The translations under genes were made by a program, and so were the position numbers. DNA of 64,000 bases, from NCBI RefSeq assembly GCF_914767665.1, contig NC_059505.1, forward strand, positions 34,779,506 through 34,843,505, written 5' to 3'. Origin of the DNA: Harmonia axyridis (lineage: Eukaryota; Arthropoda; Insecta; Coleoptera; Coccinellidae). Positions 47,652-59,815 of this stretch are shown here, one piece after another (positions within the stretch are counted from its first letter, which is position 1; each line of letters starts with the position of its first letter). The notes under the pieces were generated by a model, which was given only the letters and a program-made list of their open reading frames with translations, did not search any database and was not told where the DNA came from.

Positions 47652-47657
47652 TTTATT
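47652..47657 (-). terminator. Polyadenylation signal of Osiris gene 3
   Basis: AATAAA on the minus strand lies about 220 bases past the stop at 47879. It is the first such signal downstream of the gene. Confidence 0.5.
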
Positions 47658-47878
47658 TTCAACTAGTCACTTCTTAAACAGGAAAAACACTGGATCAAAC
47701 CAAAAACTACAATAAGGGATAGTAGGAAAATCACATAAATAAATAATAAATAAAGAATAAATTCTGGTACTAATATAGCACTCCTGTCTTCAATATCTTC
47801 TGGTGTTCACTAATGGTTCCAAGTAATCTTGCGAATCAGCATACATAGCTATAACCTGCAAGAAGTCAACTTTTAAGC

Positions 47879-50800
47879 CTAAATACTTTTCGCTGTGTAT
47901 TTCCTGATGGTGTACAGTGGTAGCTTTGGTAATCTCTTGCTATCAGCTCTTTTAGCAGCAATTGGTACAATAATCTGCTGCTGACCAGTGCCAGAGTAAT
48001 TTGCTACTGGTGCTTCGACAGCGTAGTTCACCACTTGTGTTTGGGCTGCTGCACTTGGTACGTAGTTGGCGTAGGCTAGGTAATTTGTGGTTCCATGGCC
48101 TTCGTTTCCACCTGAAAAACCACGACTTGATTAATTATCAGGTTTTCATAATATTCAATGATTCTGAGAGTTTGAGGAATGGAGAAGATAAATAATATGA
48201 ATGGATATATGATATAACTACTTCTACATACTATGATAATTCTAGAGATGCTGCATGACATATAATTTCTTTGAAAGCTTATTATTCTCACCAGAAATAC
48301 CGTACACATAAGATTTCAAAATGATATTGTGTTTTTCTGAAAATAAAACCTATCCTCAATTTTCCAACATTTCAAATGAGATCACAACAAGAAAAAGAAG
48401 AAAACCAGTTCCCATCGAAGATGGTCACGTTCTCAGCAGAGTCGTTCAGTATAGAGACCTTGGCCTTCTGTTCGACCAGAATTTTTGCTTCACTTCCTAT
48501 TGCGTTCTATTGTTTCGAATGGCTTCAAGACTCTAGGTTTCATCATGAGAAATTCAGGATGGTTCAGGGATACACGGACATATTTTATTTTATTCAATAC
48601 TCTTGTGAGATCAAAGTTTGAGTATGGATGCGTAGTCTGGAGCCCTGGGTATAATGTTCACATCATAGAGTTAGAAAATATACAGAGGCGATACTTGAAG
48701 TACATTAGTTTTAGATTCGATGATGTTCATCCAAACCGTGGTATACCACAAGATCAGTTGTTGAGTAGATTGATTTTCTAGAGCGGCGTCGTCTTACTTA
48801 AGTATCTATATATAGGAATATATTTCACTAGTTGATCTTCATGTTCCTAGACTGCCTGTACGCAACCTAACTACATTTCATCTACCTTTTCCACGCTCTA
48901 ACGTCCTTCTTTTTTCGCCTCTGTATCTTATATGTTATGACTACATGACCATCCAGGATATTGTTGATATTTTTCTTTGTAATCAATCTGATATAAGCTG
49001 TTCTGGGATCACGGCTTCACGGTGGGTAGTTAGGCGTAAGTTTTTTTTTGCTCAAGCCTAGCTCCATTTTTTTTATTATGTTCTTTGTTTTCAGTCTATT
49101 ACGTTTCATTTCTTGTATATTTATTTTCTCATTCTGAAATTCTCCTAGGCTGTAGAATATTGTAAATATCAAATAAAAAAATTGAATAGAAAAAATTAAT
49201 AAATTTCACTCACCCTCATGGCCGAGGAATATCGGATGAGTTTCTGGCTCGTGATGTTCAATCTCCACGTACGTCGGCTCGTGGTGGTGCTCGTGGAAGA
49301 AGAACTTCTTGACAAAAATAGCCGATGAAATCAGTAGCGCGAATTTGGCCACCATAAACGCCTTAATCACCAGCACTTTCATCGTAAACAATATGGCGGA
49401 AGTAATCCCAGCCGCCTTGAATCCAATTACTGCCGGAAGTATCATATTGCCCATCTTTTGGGCTCTCCCTGCAATGATAAGTGATCGTTAACACGCGAAA
49501 GTGAGAGAGAGAAATATTCGAGATAAAAAATTCCACCGGGTGAAGATACAAATTAATTTATCACAGCCTCCTTAGTTTTCTTTCGCCCTCGTACGTTACT
49601 CCTATACAGAGTGTTCCCAAATTGGTGGGACAAAATAAAATAAGAGATTCCTTGGATAAATTTAAACAAAAAAGGTATACGCCCTTGGAACCATTGAAAA
49701 TTTTGTTTTCTTGTTAATTGGAAAATTGGATATTTGAACGGAAAAAAATGTTGATCGCTTAACCAGCACGATAGAAAATTCAGGATATCGAAAAAACTTG
49801 CCCAATATATTTTCCTGTCCACAAAACTGATGGGTTTCAGATTTAAGCCGATCAAATCATCAGAACTCATAAAGAATATTGGAAAGCAATACCAAAAATT
49901 TTTATGACAACCAATCGGATTGGGTTGTGATTTTGCATGTATCCCTCAAATAATCATTTAGCTTCATGCAAAACAGAAAATTCTGTCGAAATCATGGAAA
50001 ATCTAAGCAGAATACCCAAAAATATTGTCCACCATTTCTGTAACAACATATCAGGCTAGGTTGTTATTTTATACCTATGTAAATTTAATCAACTCGAGTA
50101 TTCATATCAATTTCAGGAGAATTGTAAGAGAATCCCTCATCTAGATAAACTAGCAGACGATAATGACTTCATGGTAAATCACGTCTCATACTTAGGTTGT
50201 TCATTAAATATCTAATATTGATTAGGTAATTCATCCTAGATAAAGTTAAGTATACTTTATGCAATATTCTTTAACTTAATCAGCACACATCATTTAGTTA
50301 TTAAGGTAGGTAATGCGTAGTACCTTACCAACAATATAACGTGGAAAATCACTTGAAAGGGTCCTATAGTTTTTTTCAAATCTCTTCCAGTTTGCAAAAA
50401 AAAAAATCAATTTCAAAGATTAGACAGATTTTATATATTGTTACCTCTTTGGCCCCACGTTGGGCGCCAAACTTATGTGTAACCTCTTTGTTACAACTCA
50501 AAATGCCCGAGAACAGTCGTTTGTTTGAGTCGTGGTTCAGATCTCTGAATTTACCAAATGGAAGGGACAAAAACCCAGGACGATCAAACACCTCTTATAT
50601 TTCAAGTATTTCACAATCCGAATCTTTAAAATATCTGGTACCAGAAAAATTGACATACAATATTTCACAAAATAAAAAAATATATAAGTGAATCCGAAAT
50701 TTGTAAATGTACAAAAATAAAGAATGAAATTTTCTAAATTCACAAATTACTTCCCTTAAGAGGTAAAAGTCCTAGCTCAATACTGAGCCAATCTTCCTCC

Positions 50801-53800
50801 ACCGAAGTTGATAAGAACTTAGGTCTGACAGTTCTTCAATGGTAAGGAGAGTAAATACTTCGGCTTGTAAGCTGACAATTGACAATTATGGGCTGTCTTT
50901 TGACGAAGGACTCTCAATGTAATCATCAAACTTTCAACGTTTTCAAGAACACCAATCAGGAATTTAGTAAAGAAAATATACCCAAAAAAAAACCTTTTTT
51001 CAGGGTTTTATGAATAAAATAGAGAAAAACAATTATAATAATTTCGCAGCGATAATTATCGACATACATTCAAAGAAACCAGAAAAAAAAATTATATCAC
51101 AGTTTCAAAGTATCGGGTACATATGCACGCATTGGCGTACGCCCAGATTTTCATCAACTTTCCTGTTTCGTTGAATACATTGAATTTGCAATGTAGCATG
51201 CTACAATGTCGAACGAAATAATACTGAATCCGCCCCTTGACACCCCTCTTTATACGTCAAAACGGTGTTCTAAAAAGGCAGAACACGATCGATGAAAAAA
51301 ATGACGACATGAAAGCGCTAGGAGTTTTTTCGGTGGCCGAAAAAAAGGAAATATAAATATTTGTCGTTAACCATTGAGTCGATGAACTCCGAAAATGATG
51401 GAATTCTGACGTGAAGATCCCAGCAATAAAAACCAATTCCATTTGAGCCCCACAGGCTGAAATGGAAAGCAGATTGAACGGGCTTCATTCCCTTGGTGAG
51501 GTTTGTTTTCATAAGGCAACTGAATAATCTTCGAAATTCTCAAACATTACGGAAAAAAAAGGGGTCTCGAACTGAATAGCAAACAGTCTAGACTCTCGCG
51601 TTTTTCTCTCTTAATTAGTAAAACAATGACCGTGCTGAAAAATGAATTTTTCGTCGAGTTTTCTGCATCATTGAAGTTGTCAACTGCAGATGCGGCAAGA
51701 TAAAGTGCAGATTTGTTAGATTTTAATCAAACTAGACGGAAAAATAGACCGCTCTTTAATTGCGGATCTGCGTCGAAATCAGTTTTGCGCAGAGAAGATA
51801 ATATAGTTATTATGACAGAATAGACTAGAAAACTCTAGAATGAATAATTTCACTCAGCGTTCAACATTCATAATCATTTCATTCAACTAGAAAAAAATCA
51901 TATCTTCCGAACACTAGCATCTTTCAAACATTGATATATGTATATATTCTTTGGAGAAAAATAACCTCAAAAAATACACACCGATAACTCCGATACATTT
52001 CAACGTATGATATGAAAGTACAGATAAAAACCTCAGCAAAAAAACTGTCTCTCCGTATTTGAATTTTTAAATTTAAATTTTATTAGTGTAGTGTATAGGT
52101 GTAGTGATTGGTTTGTGTATTTGTTTACAGGATAGGCTGACATGTTTATATTGCAGGGCTTCCTCGTCATCCAAACAAAATTTTTTACATCCTTCCTCTT
52201 CGCCTAAAGTTGACGACATATATATATATTATAATTAAATCTGAAATCAAAAAAGAAAAGAACCAGAAAGGAGTAATGAATGTAATAGTTTCCATTATAT
52301 TGACTTAAAGTTAGCGACCCATTCTAAAAAAGAATCTGAAACTGAATGGGTGGTTTGGAAACCATCATGAAATTTTTGGATTGGACAAGTATTCACCAAA
52401 TGGTCAATGATTCCTTTTAAACCACACGCACATAGTGGGCTTTCAATAAAATACCATTTGAAGAGCATACTATTGCAACGACCATGACCAGTCCTAGGTC
52501 GATTTAAAATACAGTAAATTATCCTGGAAAGATTGAAACCTGGAACTTCCTCTGAAGGATCAATAATTAGACCTTTGTTGAAAACATTACAAGAACTCCA
52601 TTACGAACGCCAAATTTCTTTGTCACTTTCATTTGATACCTATCTACGAATATAATATAATGAAGTTTTTATGACAGAATAGACAATAAAACTCTAGAAT
52701 AGATAACTTCACTCGGGGTTCAATATTCATAATCATCCTATTTAACTAAGAAAATCATATTATCTTCCAAACATTAGCATCTTTCGAACACTAGTTGAAC
52801 TATATCTCAAATGAATCTCATCCATAATATTAATTTCAATATGCTGTGCTGAATGAAAATTTCTGCGGGAATGATGTTATTTTTATATATATATATATTT
52901 TATTTTTTTACAAGTCGAAACAACTATCAATTTTTGAAAGAAGTTCTATTATTATATTTGAGAAATCTTGGGAAGAGAACACATTTTTGATGCACATACA
53001 CTTACAACCTTCACAACTGTCTATTAATATTCTTGACAATACAATAGATCACTAAAATTTCAAAATAATAAATTAATCGAAGATGAAGTAAATTTTTTAC
53101 TCCTTGATTTTCTGAAATAATTCTTATGTCCATTTTCTATTCCTCAAATGACACTTATTGTAATTTAGAGTGTATTTATATCAACAATGAAAGGAAAGAC
53201 TATCCAAACAATTCTCTAACTTCTCACAAAACAAATTCTAAGGGAACATTTCAGTGTGTACTGAAAGATTGATAACGATTCATTCAAATCCTTATGAAAT
53301 CAATATTTCATACAAATGAAGTATAGCAAATGAGTGTAGCAGATAAAAATTAAATCGAAAACGTTCAGAACCATCTCTTATGAGATGCATACGCACTTTC
53401 AGAATAATGATGAATACACACTTTCAGAATAAGCATGTCAGCAACATAGCAATGGGTTAAAAATTCAAATTGCCCGGTTTTGTATTAGTTTTCAAGGTGG
53501 ATACAGTTGGAATCTCAGATACGTCATCAGTGACGTCATACCATTCAATTTCAAACGACTTAATTGCTGATGGCAGTTTTAAGATCTGAAATAACCACAA
53601 TTTCATCCTTCAAATCTTCAATGTTCAAACATTCCACATAGCACTGATATTATAACAAACCGAACAACCTGAATTTCCGAAAATACAGAAATATTGTGCA
53701 TTTTTGTGCTGAAGGTTAAAACTCCCCAGGTTCTAAAACATTCAGTAGCTCACCCGAAAGAATCGTAGCGAAAAATGCGGAAATTCCTAAGCCTCTTATA

Positions 53801-54173
53801 AAATCCGACCGTGAAAGCTTTCAGCCTTATAATTCCTAGAGTATTTCCTTCATTCCGGGAATATTCACAGATTCTCACCTTTTCCAGGATCCTGCCGCAA
53901 CAAATCCAACTCTATAAAATTCTTATCCACGTCCTTGGCTATCGACAATCCATAGTTGGCGAAACTCATCTTCACCGTGTTTTTCTCCAAGAACGACGCT
54001 TTGTCAGACGCGTTGTGATTTTCCAGCTGGATGGAAAAACCACCCCCTAAGTCCAAACCCCTGGAAGAGTACAAATCATCCACCCATTCTGCTCGTACGG
54101 CAGATGCAACAACACCCAAACACATCACTAAACGAAGACACATCTTGATGGAAATGACTGAGAAAATAGCCAT
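47879..54173 (-). CDS. Osiris family protein (DUF1676), complete gene 3 on the opposite strand, 260 aa
   Basis: Minus-strand exons are 54173-53879 (donor gtgaga), 49468-49214 (acceptor after tcattgcag, donor gtgagt) and 48111-47879 (acceptor after tttttcag, stop TAG 47881-47879). Both junctions split a codon after its first base and keep the frame. The N-terminus is a signal peptide ending ASAVRA; a second in-frame Met (MCLRLVM, 54143) could also start it. I prefer 54173 because a TCAGTT initiator lies about 40 bases upstream. Exon 1 lacks the usual two-cysteine pair. Exon 2 gives a basic start, about 45 hydrophobic residues and a His/Glu-rich stretch (HEHHHEP, EHHEPETH). Exon 3 has TNYLAY at the place of AQxLAY, then about 60 extra residues rich in Gln, Val and Lys. 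It is convergent with gene 2. Intron 1 (4.4 kb) and intron 2 contain retroelement debris. Confidence 0.88.
48320..49180 (+). mobile_element. LINE 3' fragment (reverse transcriptase C-terminus)
   Basis: Two frames joined by a frameshift read EDGHVLSRVVQYRDLGLLFD, then FILFNTLVRSKFEYGCVVWS and ELENIQRRYLKYISFR, followed by decayed sequence to a short A-rich end near 49180. This is the thumb/C-terminal region typical of CR1/jockey-like LINEs. It fills intron 2 of Osiris gene 3, in opposite orientation to the gene. Confidence 0.75.
50450..50750 (-). mobile_element. Probable LTR plus primer-binding site of a Gypsy-like element
   Basis: On the minus strand, TTTGGCGCCCAACGTGGGGC (50483 down to about 50464) is the primer-binding-site type sequence that follows the 5' LTR in many insect Gypsy elements. 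The sequence to its right would be the LTR, perhaps from tgtgaattt near 50745 to acacataa at about 50476. No gag or pol is visible, so this is a relic in intron 1 of Osiris gene 3. The LTR limits are guessed. Confidence 0.4.
51801..51945 (+). repeat. Direct repeat, left copy (~145 bp)
   Basis: tatgacagaatagac, aaactctagaat, caacattcataatcat and ttccgaacactagcatcttt recur in order at 52652-52796 with modest divergence. Confidence 0.75.
52330..52580 (-). mobile_element. LINE C-terminal remnant
   Basis: The minus strand reads FNLSRIIYCILNRPRTGHGR, then CNSMLFKWYFIESPLCACGL and IIDHLVNTCPIQKF. This is the RPRTGHGR...C-C...H...C block found after RNase H in several LINE clades. No other part of the element is seen. 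Confidence 0.6.
52652..52796 (+). repeat. Direct repeat, right copy (~145 bp)
   Basis: Second copy of 51801-51945. A retroelement fragment lies between the two, in intron 1 of Osiris gene 3. Confidence 0.75.
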
Positions 54174-54210
54174 CGGCAGTTTTTATCTTTTGTAATATTT
54201 ATCGAAGCTT

Positions 54211-54216
54211 AACTGA
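54211..54216 (-). promoter_or_regulatory. Initiator (TCAGTT) of Osiris gene 3
   Basis: On the minus strand TCAGTT matches the arthropod Inr and lies about 40 bases before the ATG at 54173, which supports that start. No clear TATA box is visible about 30 bases further upstream. Confidence 0.35.
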
Positions 54217-54588
54217 ATCGCGTGCATAAGGTGTTGGTGAGGAGAGATTCACGATTGAAAAAATGCAACTCGCGGAGAAGAGTAATAATTATTTTCGATA
54301 AATGCCATAATGAGGTTAGAATCTGGTTATTTTGGTGTCCAGCCAGTCGAGATGTTATTTGATCAGGGGTTTTCCTACACTTTCCAAGGTTGAGCGATGA
54401 TTTTGGTACATTATGAGAGTGTTTAAGAAAACTTGAGTTGAATTGTTTCGAATATTACAAGTTTTGAGGGAAAAACGTATTCACACATGAAGGATTGAAT
54501 TAAAATGTCAAGTTATAGGTATTACTTGAAAGGCGTCCAGATGAATCATATTTATCACACTTTATATTGTGCGATTTGTTGAGTCATA

Positions 54589-55855
54589 CACATCGTCAAA
54601 TATCTTGGACCCCCTCTCAAGTTGTTGAATGTAACTTGACAATTTTTTGTTTGTGGAATCTTCACTATTTTATCACTTAAATGAAAATAACAAACCGGCA
54701 AAAAATGTTTCTTTTTCGGGAGAACACAGTTGTATTCGATGTTAATCAGTTTTCAGCAATTAACGAGAGTTGTAATATTGAGAATATTCCATGGAAAATG
54801 CCGGGACATCCAATTTCTTGGTTTGACCGGGCAGGAATAGTAGCCCTACATCAAGAAGCTTTGTTGAACCACCAGATTGCGCAACGTTTGAATACTTCAG
54901 ACTTCAGTAAGGCGCATAGTGGGCCTTATATCGCAAATTTTACTCGAAGGAATCGAACAGTACCAGTAACAGCCCTTTGAAGTTATTTTTTGAGGACCTA
55001 TAGACGGGTAGTCTCAACCAGTACCATAAGGATACGGTTGCATTCCTCAAATTAAAGGGCAAGAAGGCCTTTAAGAGTACCTGGGCTATCACCTGGACAT
55101 AGAGCTATCCGTCGGCAATGGGCAGAACACCACCAAGACTGGCTTTTACCAAATGGCGCAACGTACTTTTTTCGGACGAGTCACGATTAGGTTTACAAAG
55201 TGTTGGTCGAAGAGAAAGGGTTTGGAGAGGTCCAGACAGACTAGAGTGATCCAATTTCACCAGGGAAATTGTGCCCTTTAGAGGCGGATCAATGATGGGG
55301 TGTTATGTTCGGTTACTGTACCCCTCTTTGTATCGTTGAACGAACATTGACCGGTACCATCTACGTAGAAAACATCATTGAACCAATCATTATTCCTCTG
55401 TGTAACGAATTTGGGGATAATTTCATTTATCAAGATGATAACTCCCCACCACACCGCACACGAAGGGTTCAAAACATTCTTCAAAAGAACATTATCCAGA
55501 TGATGAACTGGCCAGCGAACTCACCAGACATGAATTCAATTGAGCACGTATGGGATTACTTAGGGAGATCAATGTCCAATCGCCAAAACCCACCTTTAAT
55601 TTTTCAGGAATTGAGTTTAGCCCTTCAGACTGAATGGAAAGATATGCCAAGAAATTTCATTATTGACTTGAATCGTGGGATGGCTAGGCTTATTGGGCAG
55701 TTAATTGAAAGAAGGGGTGGTAATACGGACTATAGAATTTGGATTCTGTTGTGAAGAAACTATAATCAATCAAAAATAAATAATCGGTAAATTCAGATTT
55801 TTTTCTCATTTCTCCTATTCTGTCTCATTCTGTATAAAGCAAATCAAAAAGTATT
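54589..55855 (+). mobile_element. Tc1-like (DD34E) transposon copy 2, 3' end lost
   Basis: The left TIR (cacatcgtcaaatatcttgg) follows TA at 54587-54588. Frame 54681-54980 has a helix-turn-helix start (PISWFDRAGIVALHQEALLN HQIAQRLN, with a space here between two runs). The middle is frameshifted. Frame 55305-55754 covers IYQDDNSPPHRTRRVQNILQ and NWPANSPDMNSIEHVWDYLG, with Asp and Glu 34 residues apart. The similarity to copy 1 fades near 55855 and the right TIR is absent. Without the nested insertion, this copy defines the empty site of copy 1. Confidence 0.85.
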
Positions 55856-57065
55856 CACATCTTCGATATTTGAAATAGAACACCCTGTATATTTTTGCTT
55901 TTATCAGTTTGTCGTTTCCCCTTGATTTTTTATATATCAACTTTCCTGTCCCTATCTCTAGCGATTTTGAGAAATTGATTGATTCACTTTTTTTTTTGTG
56001 CAAAAAATAGCTTCAATCAAACTTTCATCATTTCGGTACTTGGAATCCAAAAGAGCTTAAATTTCGGATATGTATTATCAATATCTATAGTATAATTAAC
56101 GTGTAATAAAATACGTCCCTTATAATACAGGGCTGTTCAAAATCCCAGGTATCAAGGAGACATATTAAAATAATATAAAGTGCGTTTTTTCAAATGGAGT
56201 GACCTGATTAATTCAAATATTATGAAATTTCCTGTCAGACGTTTGATATGTTTCTATATCTAAATTGTAATTGTTTCTAATTATAAGCAATTTTTAATCT
56301 CGATGGCAATATTACGATACCTTTCTTTCAGATCTATGAACTTGTGAATTTTGATAATTTGACTATCGGCATCGCTTCTGGATAAGTGCTGTAAATTCTC
56401 TTAAAATCAACGAAAAAAAAAATTTCAGAAATGATGAGGCAATATCTGAATGTTCCTTAAAATTCTTGTCTGTCAACGATTCACTGCACAGGAAGTTCTG
56501 AATATAACCTTACATTCAATTTTTTTTTGTCACAATGCAAAGAAATAATTGCTAAAATCAACAGAAGGATTAAAGAGAAAATGAACAAAAAACTTCGTTG
56601 ACAATTTGACTTTTCCTTAATTTTGCTTGTATATATATTTTGTTCGAAATATTAAAGGTTGCTAAAATTAGTCTGGTAGATAGATCCTTCACCCTGAAAA
56701 TAATTAAATCAAATCTTCCTCAATTCTGGCATTATTGATCGTATCAAAAGAAACCGCTGGATGTGACAGATGCAACGATTTTCTACCAAGTTATTGGTAT
56801 CCGTATTTTCTAGAGAAAACAAGTCTGACTTAAATATTGCGGATGTGAGTGTTACACTTAACATACCCAGTATAATTTCTCCTAGTTCAACTACGCTCGA
56901 GAATTCCATTCAATTAATTAAAATTGGTAATCTGAATGCGAAACCCAGATAATTATCCACAGCATTCGCATCTGGAGAAAACTGAAACTGCGATGGAACA
57001 CGATACCAAGTCCCTGGTGACTGATCATTCATGTATTTCACTGGTGGAATAGGAAGAGAATATTA
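55856..57065. other. Intergenic region, nothing recognised
   Basis: AT-rich. Minor ORFs at 56709-56952 on both strands overlap each other and lack any domain signal. Confidence 0.4.
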
Positions 57066-57250
57066 TATTATCTCTGTTACAAGCGCTTCGAATTTCACAC
57101 AATAGTTCATTTCTCCAGTTCTCCTCTCGCGCGGGATGAATCTTGTTCAATAAAGCAATAAAGAATATTTCAAAAATGAGGAAAGTGCAGACGCAAGGTC
57201 TGGAGCTCTTGATCTTCTTCGACAATTACGCCTTCGGAGGTCTCATATAC
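57066..57250 (+). repeat. Direct repeat, left copy, flanking the truncated foldback
   Basis: The segment from atctctgttacaagcgcttc through gaatatttcaaaaatgagg to ggaggtctcatatacc recurs at 57894-58085 with about 85-90% identity by eye. The small differences (an extra ataaagca here, an extra gcgctcgctc there) show the copies have diverged. Confidence 0.8.
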
Positions 57251-57254
57251 CTAT

Positions 57255-57893
57255 ACACTGTGTCCGTAAAGTATGAAACAAATTCATTTTTAGCTAAACA
57301 GACCATTTCAAGAAATAATCCTGAAACACGTCGATTTTTTATTTTAATTTACCCTTATTTAAAATAATAATCTAATATACAGGGTGAATTACTTTCGAAT
57401 AATGACTTCACCGTAATTTTTTTTAAATAGAACATCCCCATTTTGTCTCAATTTTCCGATTACTTTAGCTGAGCTGATTCCAAAAATGTATCACATGTTG
57501 ATTCCAATTGATACAGGGTGGACAAAAATACAATGGATTTGTGTTTGCTCATAAAGTAACGCGTAACATTCTTTATTAGTTAAATTAACAATATTATCAA
57601 AAATACTTATTGTCTATCATTTCACAAAAAACTAGACGACTTTGATTTTTTTTTAAATTGATGAGAAATAATTTATGAATCTAAAAATGTAACAAACTAC
57701 AGGGTGTTGCATTCAAACCAATTACCGCTAGACTATAAGTACTTTTGATAATATTGTTAATATAACTAATAAAGAATGTAACGCGTTACTTTATGAGCAC
57801 ACACAAAACTATTGTATTCTTTTTCACCAATTGGTACCAATACCAATACCAATTGGAATCAAAATGAGATAAATTTTTGAAATCAGCTCAGCT
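57255..57893. mobile_element. Long foldback element, second copy, right arm truncated
   Basis: It begins cactgtgtccgtaaagtatg after ccta and follows the 9070 element closely through the left arm and centre. The right arm stops within aatcagctcagct at about 57893, well before the terminal cggacacagtg. A second copy of the left flanking host sequence follows directly. Confidence 0.8.
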
Positions 57894-58085
57894 GATCTCT
57901 GTTACAAGCGCTTCGAATTTCACACAATAGTTCATTTCTCCAGTTCTTCTTTAGCGCGAGATAAATCTTGTTCAATAAAGAATATTTCAAAAATGAGGAA
58001 AGTGCTAACGGGAGGTCTAGAGCTCTTGAGCGCTCGCTCATTCTTTCGACAATTCTGCCCTCGGAGGCCACATATACCTATGTAC
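57894..58085 (+). repeat. Direct repeat, right copy, flanking the truncated foldback
   Basis: This copy of 57066-57250 begins exactly where the foldback's right arm breaks off and continues past the insertion point as acctatgtacaaat. Confidence 0.8.
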
Positions 58086-58208
58086 AAATATCTCCAAGGG
58101 CACAATTGGCGAATGAATGAACTAGCGATCAAAAGCTTCTGACTTCACGTCAGTGTTTTCTCAGATTTTTTCGATATATTGTAATGATCATGTATATTGT
58201 ATAATATA

Positions 58209-59577
58209 ACTGACAAATAAACTGCAACACCCAAAAGGTTTAATTTTCATTTTTTTTTTGTAAAATATAGATAATATAGCAAGGAGTAAATAATTCAATT
58301 TGAGGAAAAAAATCGTGATGGTTTTTTCATGTAAACAATTTTTGTAACTTGAATATATTGTAGTCGTTTTTTGCAAGCTTTTGAATGTTACAAAAAATCA
58401 GCTGTACGAGGACATCCAAAGTCGATGTTCAGTTGTTGTTAAAATGCCTAGAGCACGTACGCGGAATTTATCGCCTAGAATTTGAAAGAGGTCGAATTAT
58501 TGGTCTACGGGAGGCAGGGTTGTCATTTTGAGAAATCGCTAACGGTACGAACAGAAATCCAACTACTGTTATGAGATGTTGTCAAGCGGGGTTTGATAAT
58601 GCCCAAAATCGAAGGATCGGACGTCAAAGGGGCACAAATGAAGTTCAAAATCGACGTCTGAGACTTATGGCCATTAAAGACCGATTTGCGACAACTCGAT
58701 CTTTGGCTGATGAGTGGGTAGGAGAACAAGGCCATCCTGTAACTGTCCGAACGGTTTACTGCCATATAAGGTCTTTTGGACTGCAGCATTATCGACCCCA
58801 TCTTGTGTTACCTCTTATAGTAGTGCAGAGAACCTCAACATTGGAATGTGGAATGGCATCAGGTCGTCTTTTCTGATGAATCTCGATTCTCCTTAGGTGC
58901 ACACTGCACATGATGGGTGAAGAAGGTTTAGACGACGTCGGGGAGAAAGACGTGAACTTCAGTTTGATGTTAAGCGTCATGTACACTGGACAGTAGACGT
59001 TATGGTATGTGGTGCTATTGCACATGCAAGTAGGTCACCTTTAGTCTTCATTCGAGGTAACATGACAGCGCTGTGTTACCTTCAAGAAATAGTGGAGCCA
59101 TATGTTCTACCTTACCTTAACAGGCTCGAGAATCCAATGTTTCAGAAAGATGTTGCCAGAGTTAGTTTAAACTTTTTGGAAGCGGCCCATGTGAATCTTT
59201 TGCCATGGCCGTCCAGATCCCCGATCTTTCGCCTATAGAGCGTGTTAGGGACATCATGGGTAGAAGGATTGGAGATTTACCCCAGCCCCCACGGACTTTG
59301 GCGGCTCTGAGACATGAAGTACTGGTTGCTTGGGATAGTATCCCTCAAGAAGAAATAGACCATCTTATTGCATCAATGCCGAGACGTGTTGGGGAGTGTA
59401 TAGATAATTTCGGTGGACACACACTTTATCAACAAATATATTGAAAAAAATTCTAAACCTCCGTTTTTTTCTCCACATTTCAATCATTTACTCCTTGCTA
59501 TACTATCTATGTTTTACCAACAGAAAAAATTAAAATTTAAATAGCTCCTTCTGGATGTTGCAGTTTCTTCGTCAGTT
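58209..59577 (+). mobile_element. Tc1-like transposon with both TIRs, inactive
   Basis: actgacaaataaactgcaac just after TA (58207-58208) pairs with the inverse of the right end (gttgcagtttcttcgtcagt, ending 59577). Broken frames read RGRIIGLREAGLS, then TRSLADEWVGEQGHPVTVRT VYCHIRSFG (two runs), VVFSDESRFSL and SPIERVRDIMGRRIGDLPQP. The second catalytic site is mutated (FQKDVARVSL in place of FQQDNARPH). At 1.37 kb it is slightly shorter than a typical Tc1. Confidence 0.85.
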
Positions 59578-59614
59578 GGCAGATATACATTGCATATAGC
59601 GAGAAGTATTATTG

Positions 59615-59815
59615 GATATTCATGTGTAATATGGTCACCTTATTACGCAGTACATGAACAATCCATTGAAAGGTTCCAAAATAAATTTTCGAATAGGATT
59701 AAAACGGGGATGAACCTCTGAATTAGTCCAATACGAAGTCATTCGAAACAAATTGCCTCTTATATTCCTTGAAACGAGACGATAAAATTTTGATATAATG
59801 CTGGTATAAAAAACA
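59615..59815 (+). mobile_element. LINE C-terminal remnant
   Basis: One frame reads VIWSPYYAVHEQSIERFQNK FSNRI (split here), and a shifted frame reads EVIRNKLPLIFLETRR and DIMLV. This is the post-RT region of a jockey/CR1-like LINE, of a type related to but different from 48320-49180. Confidence 0.6.
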
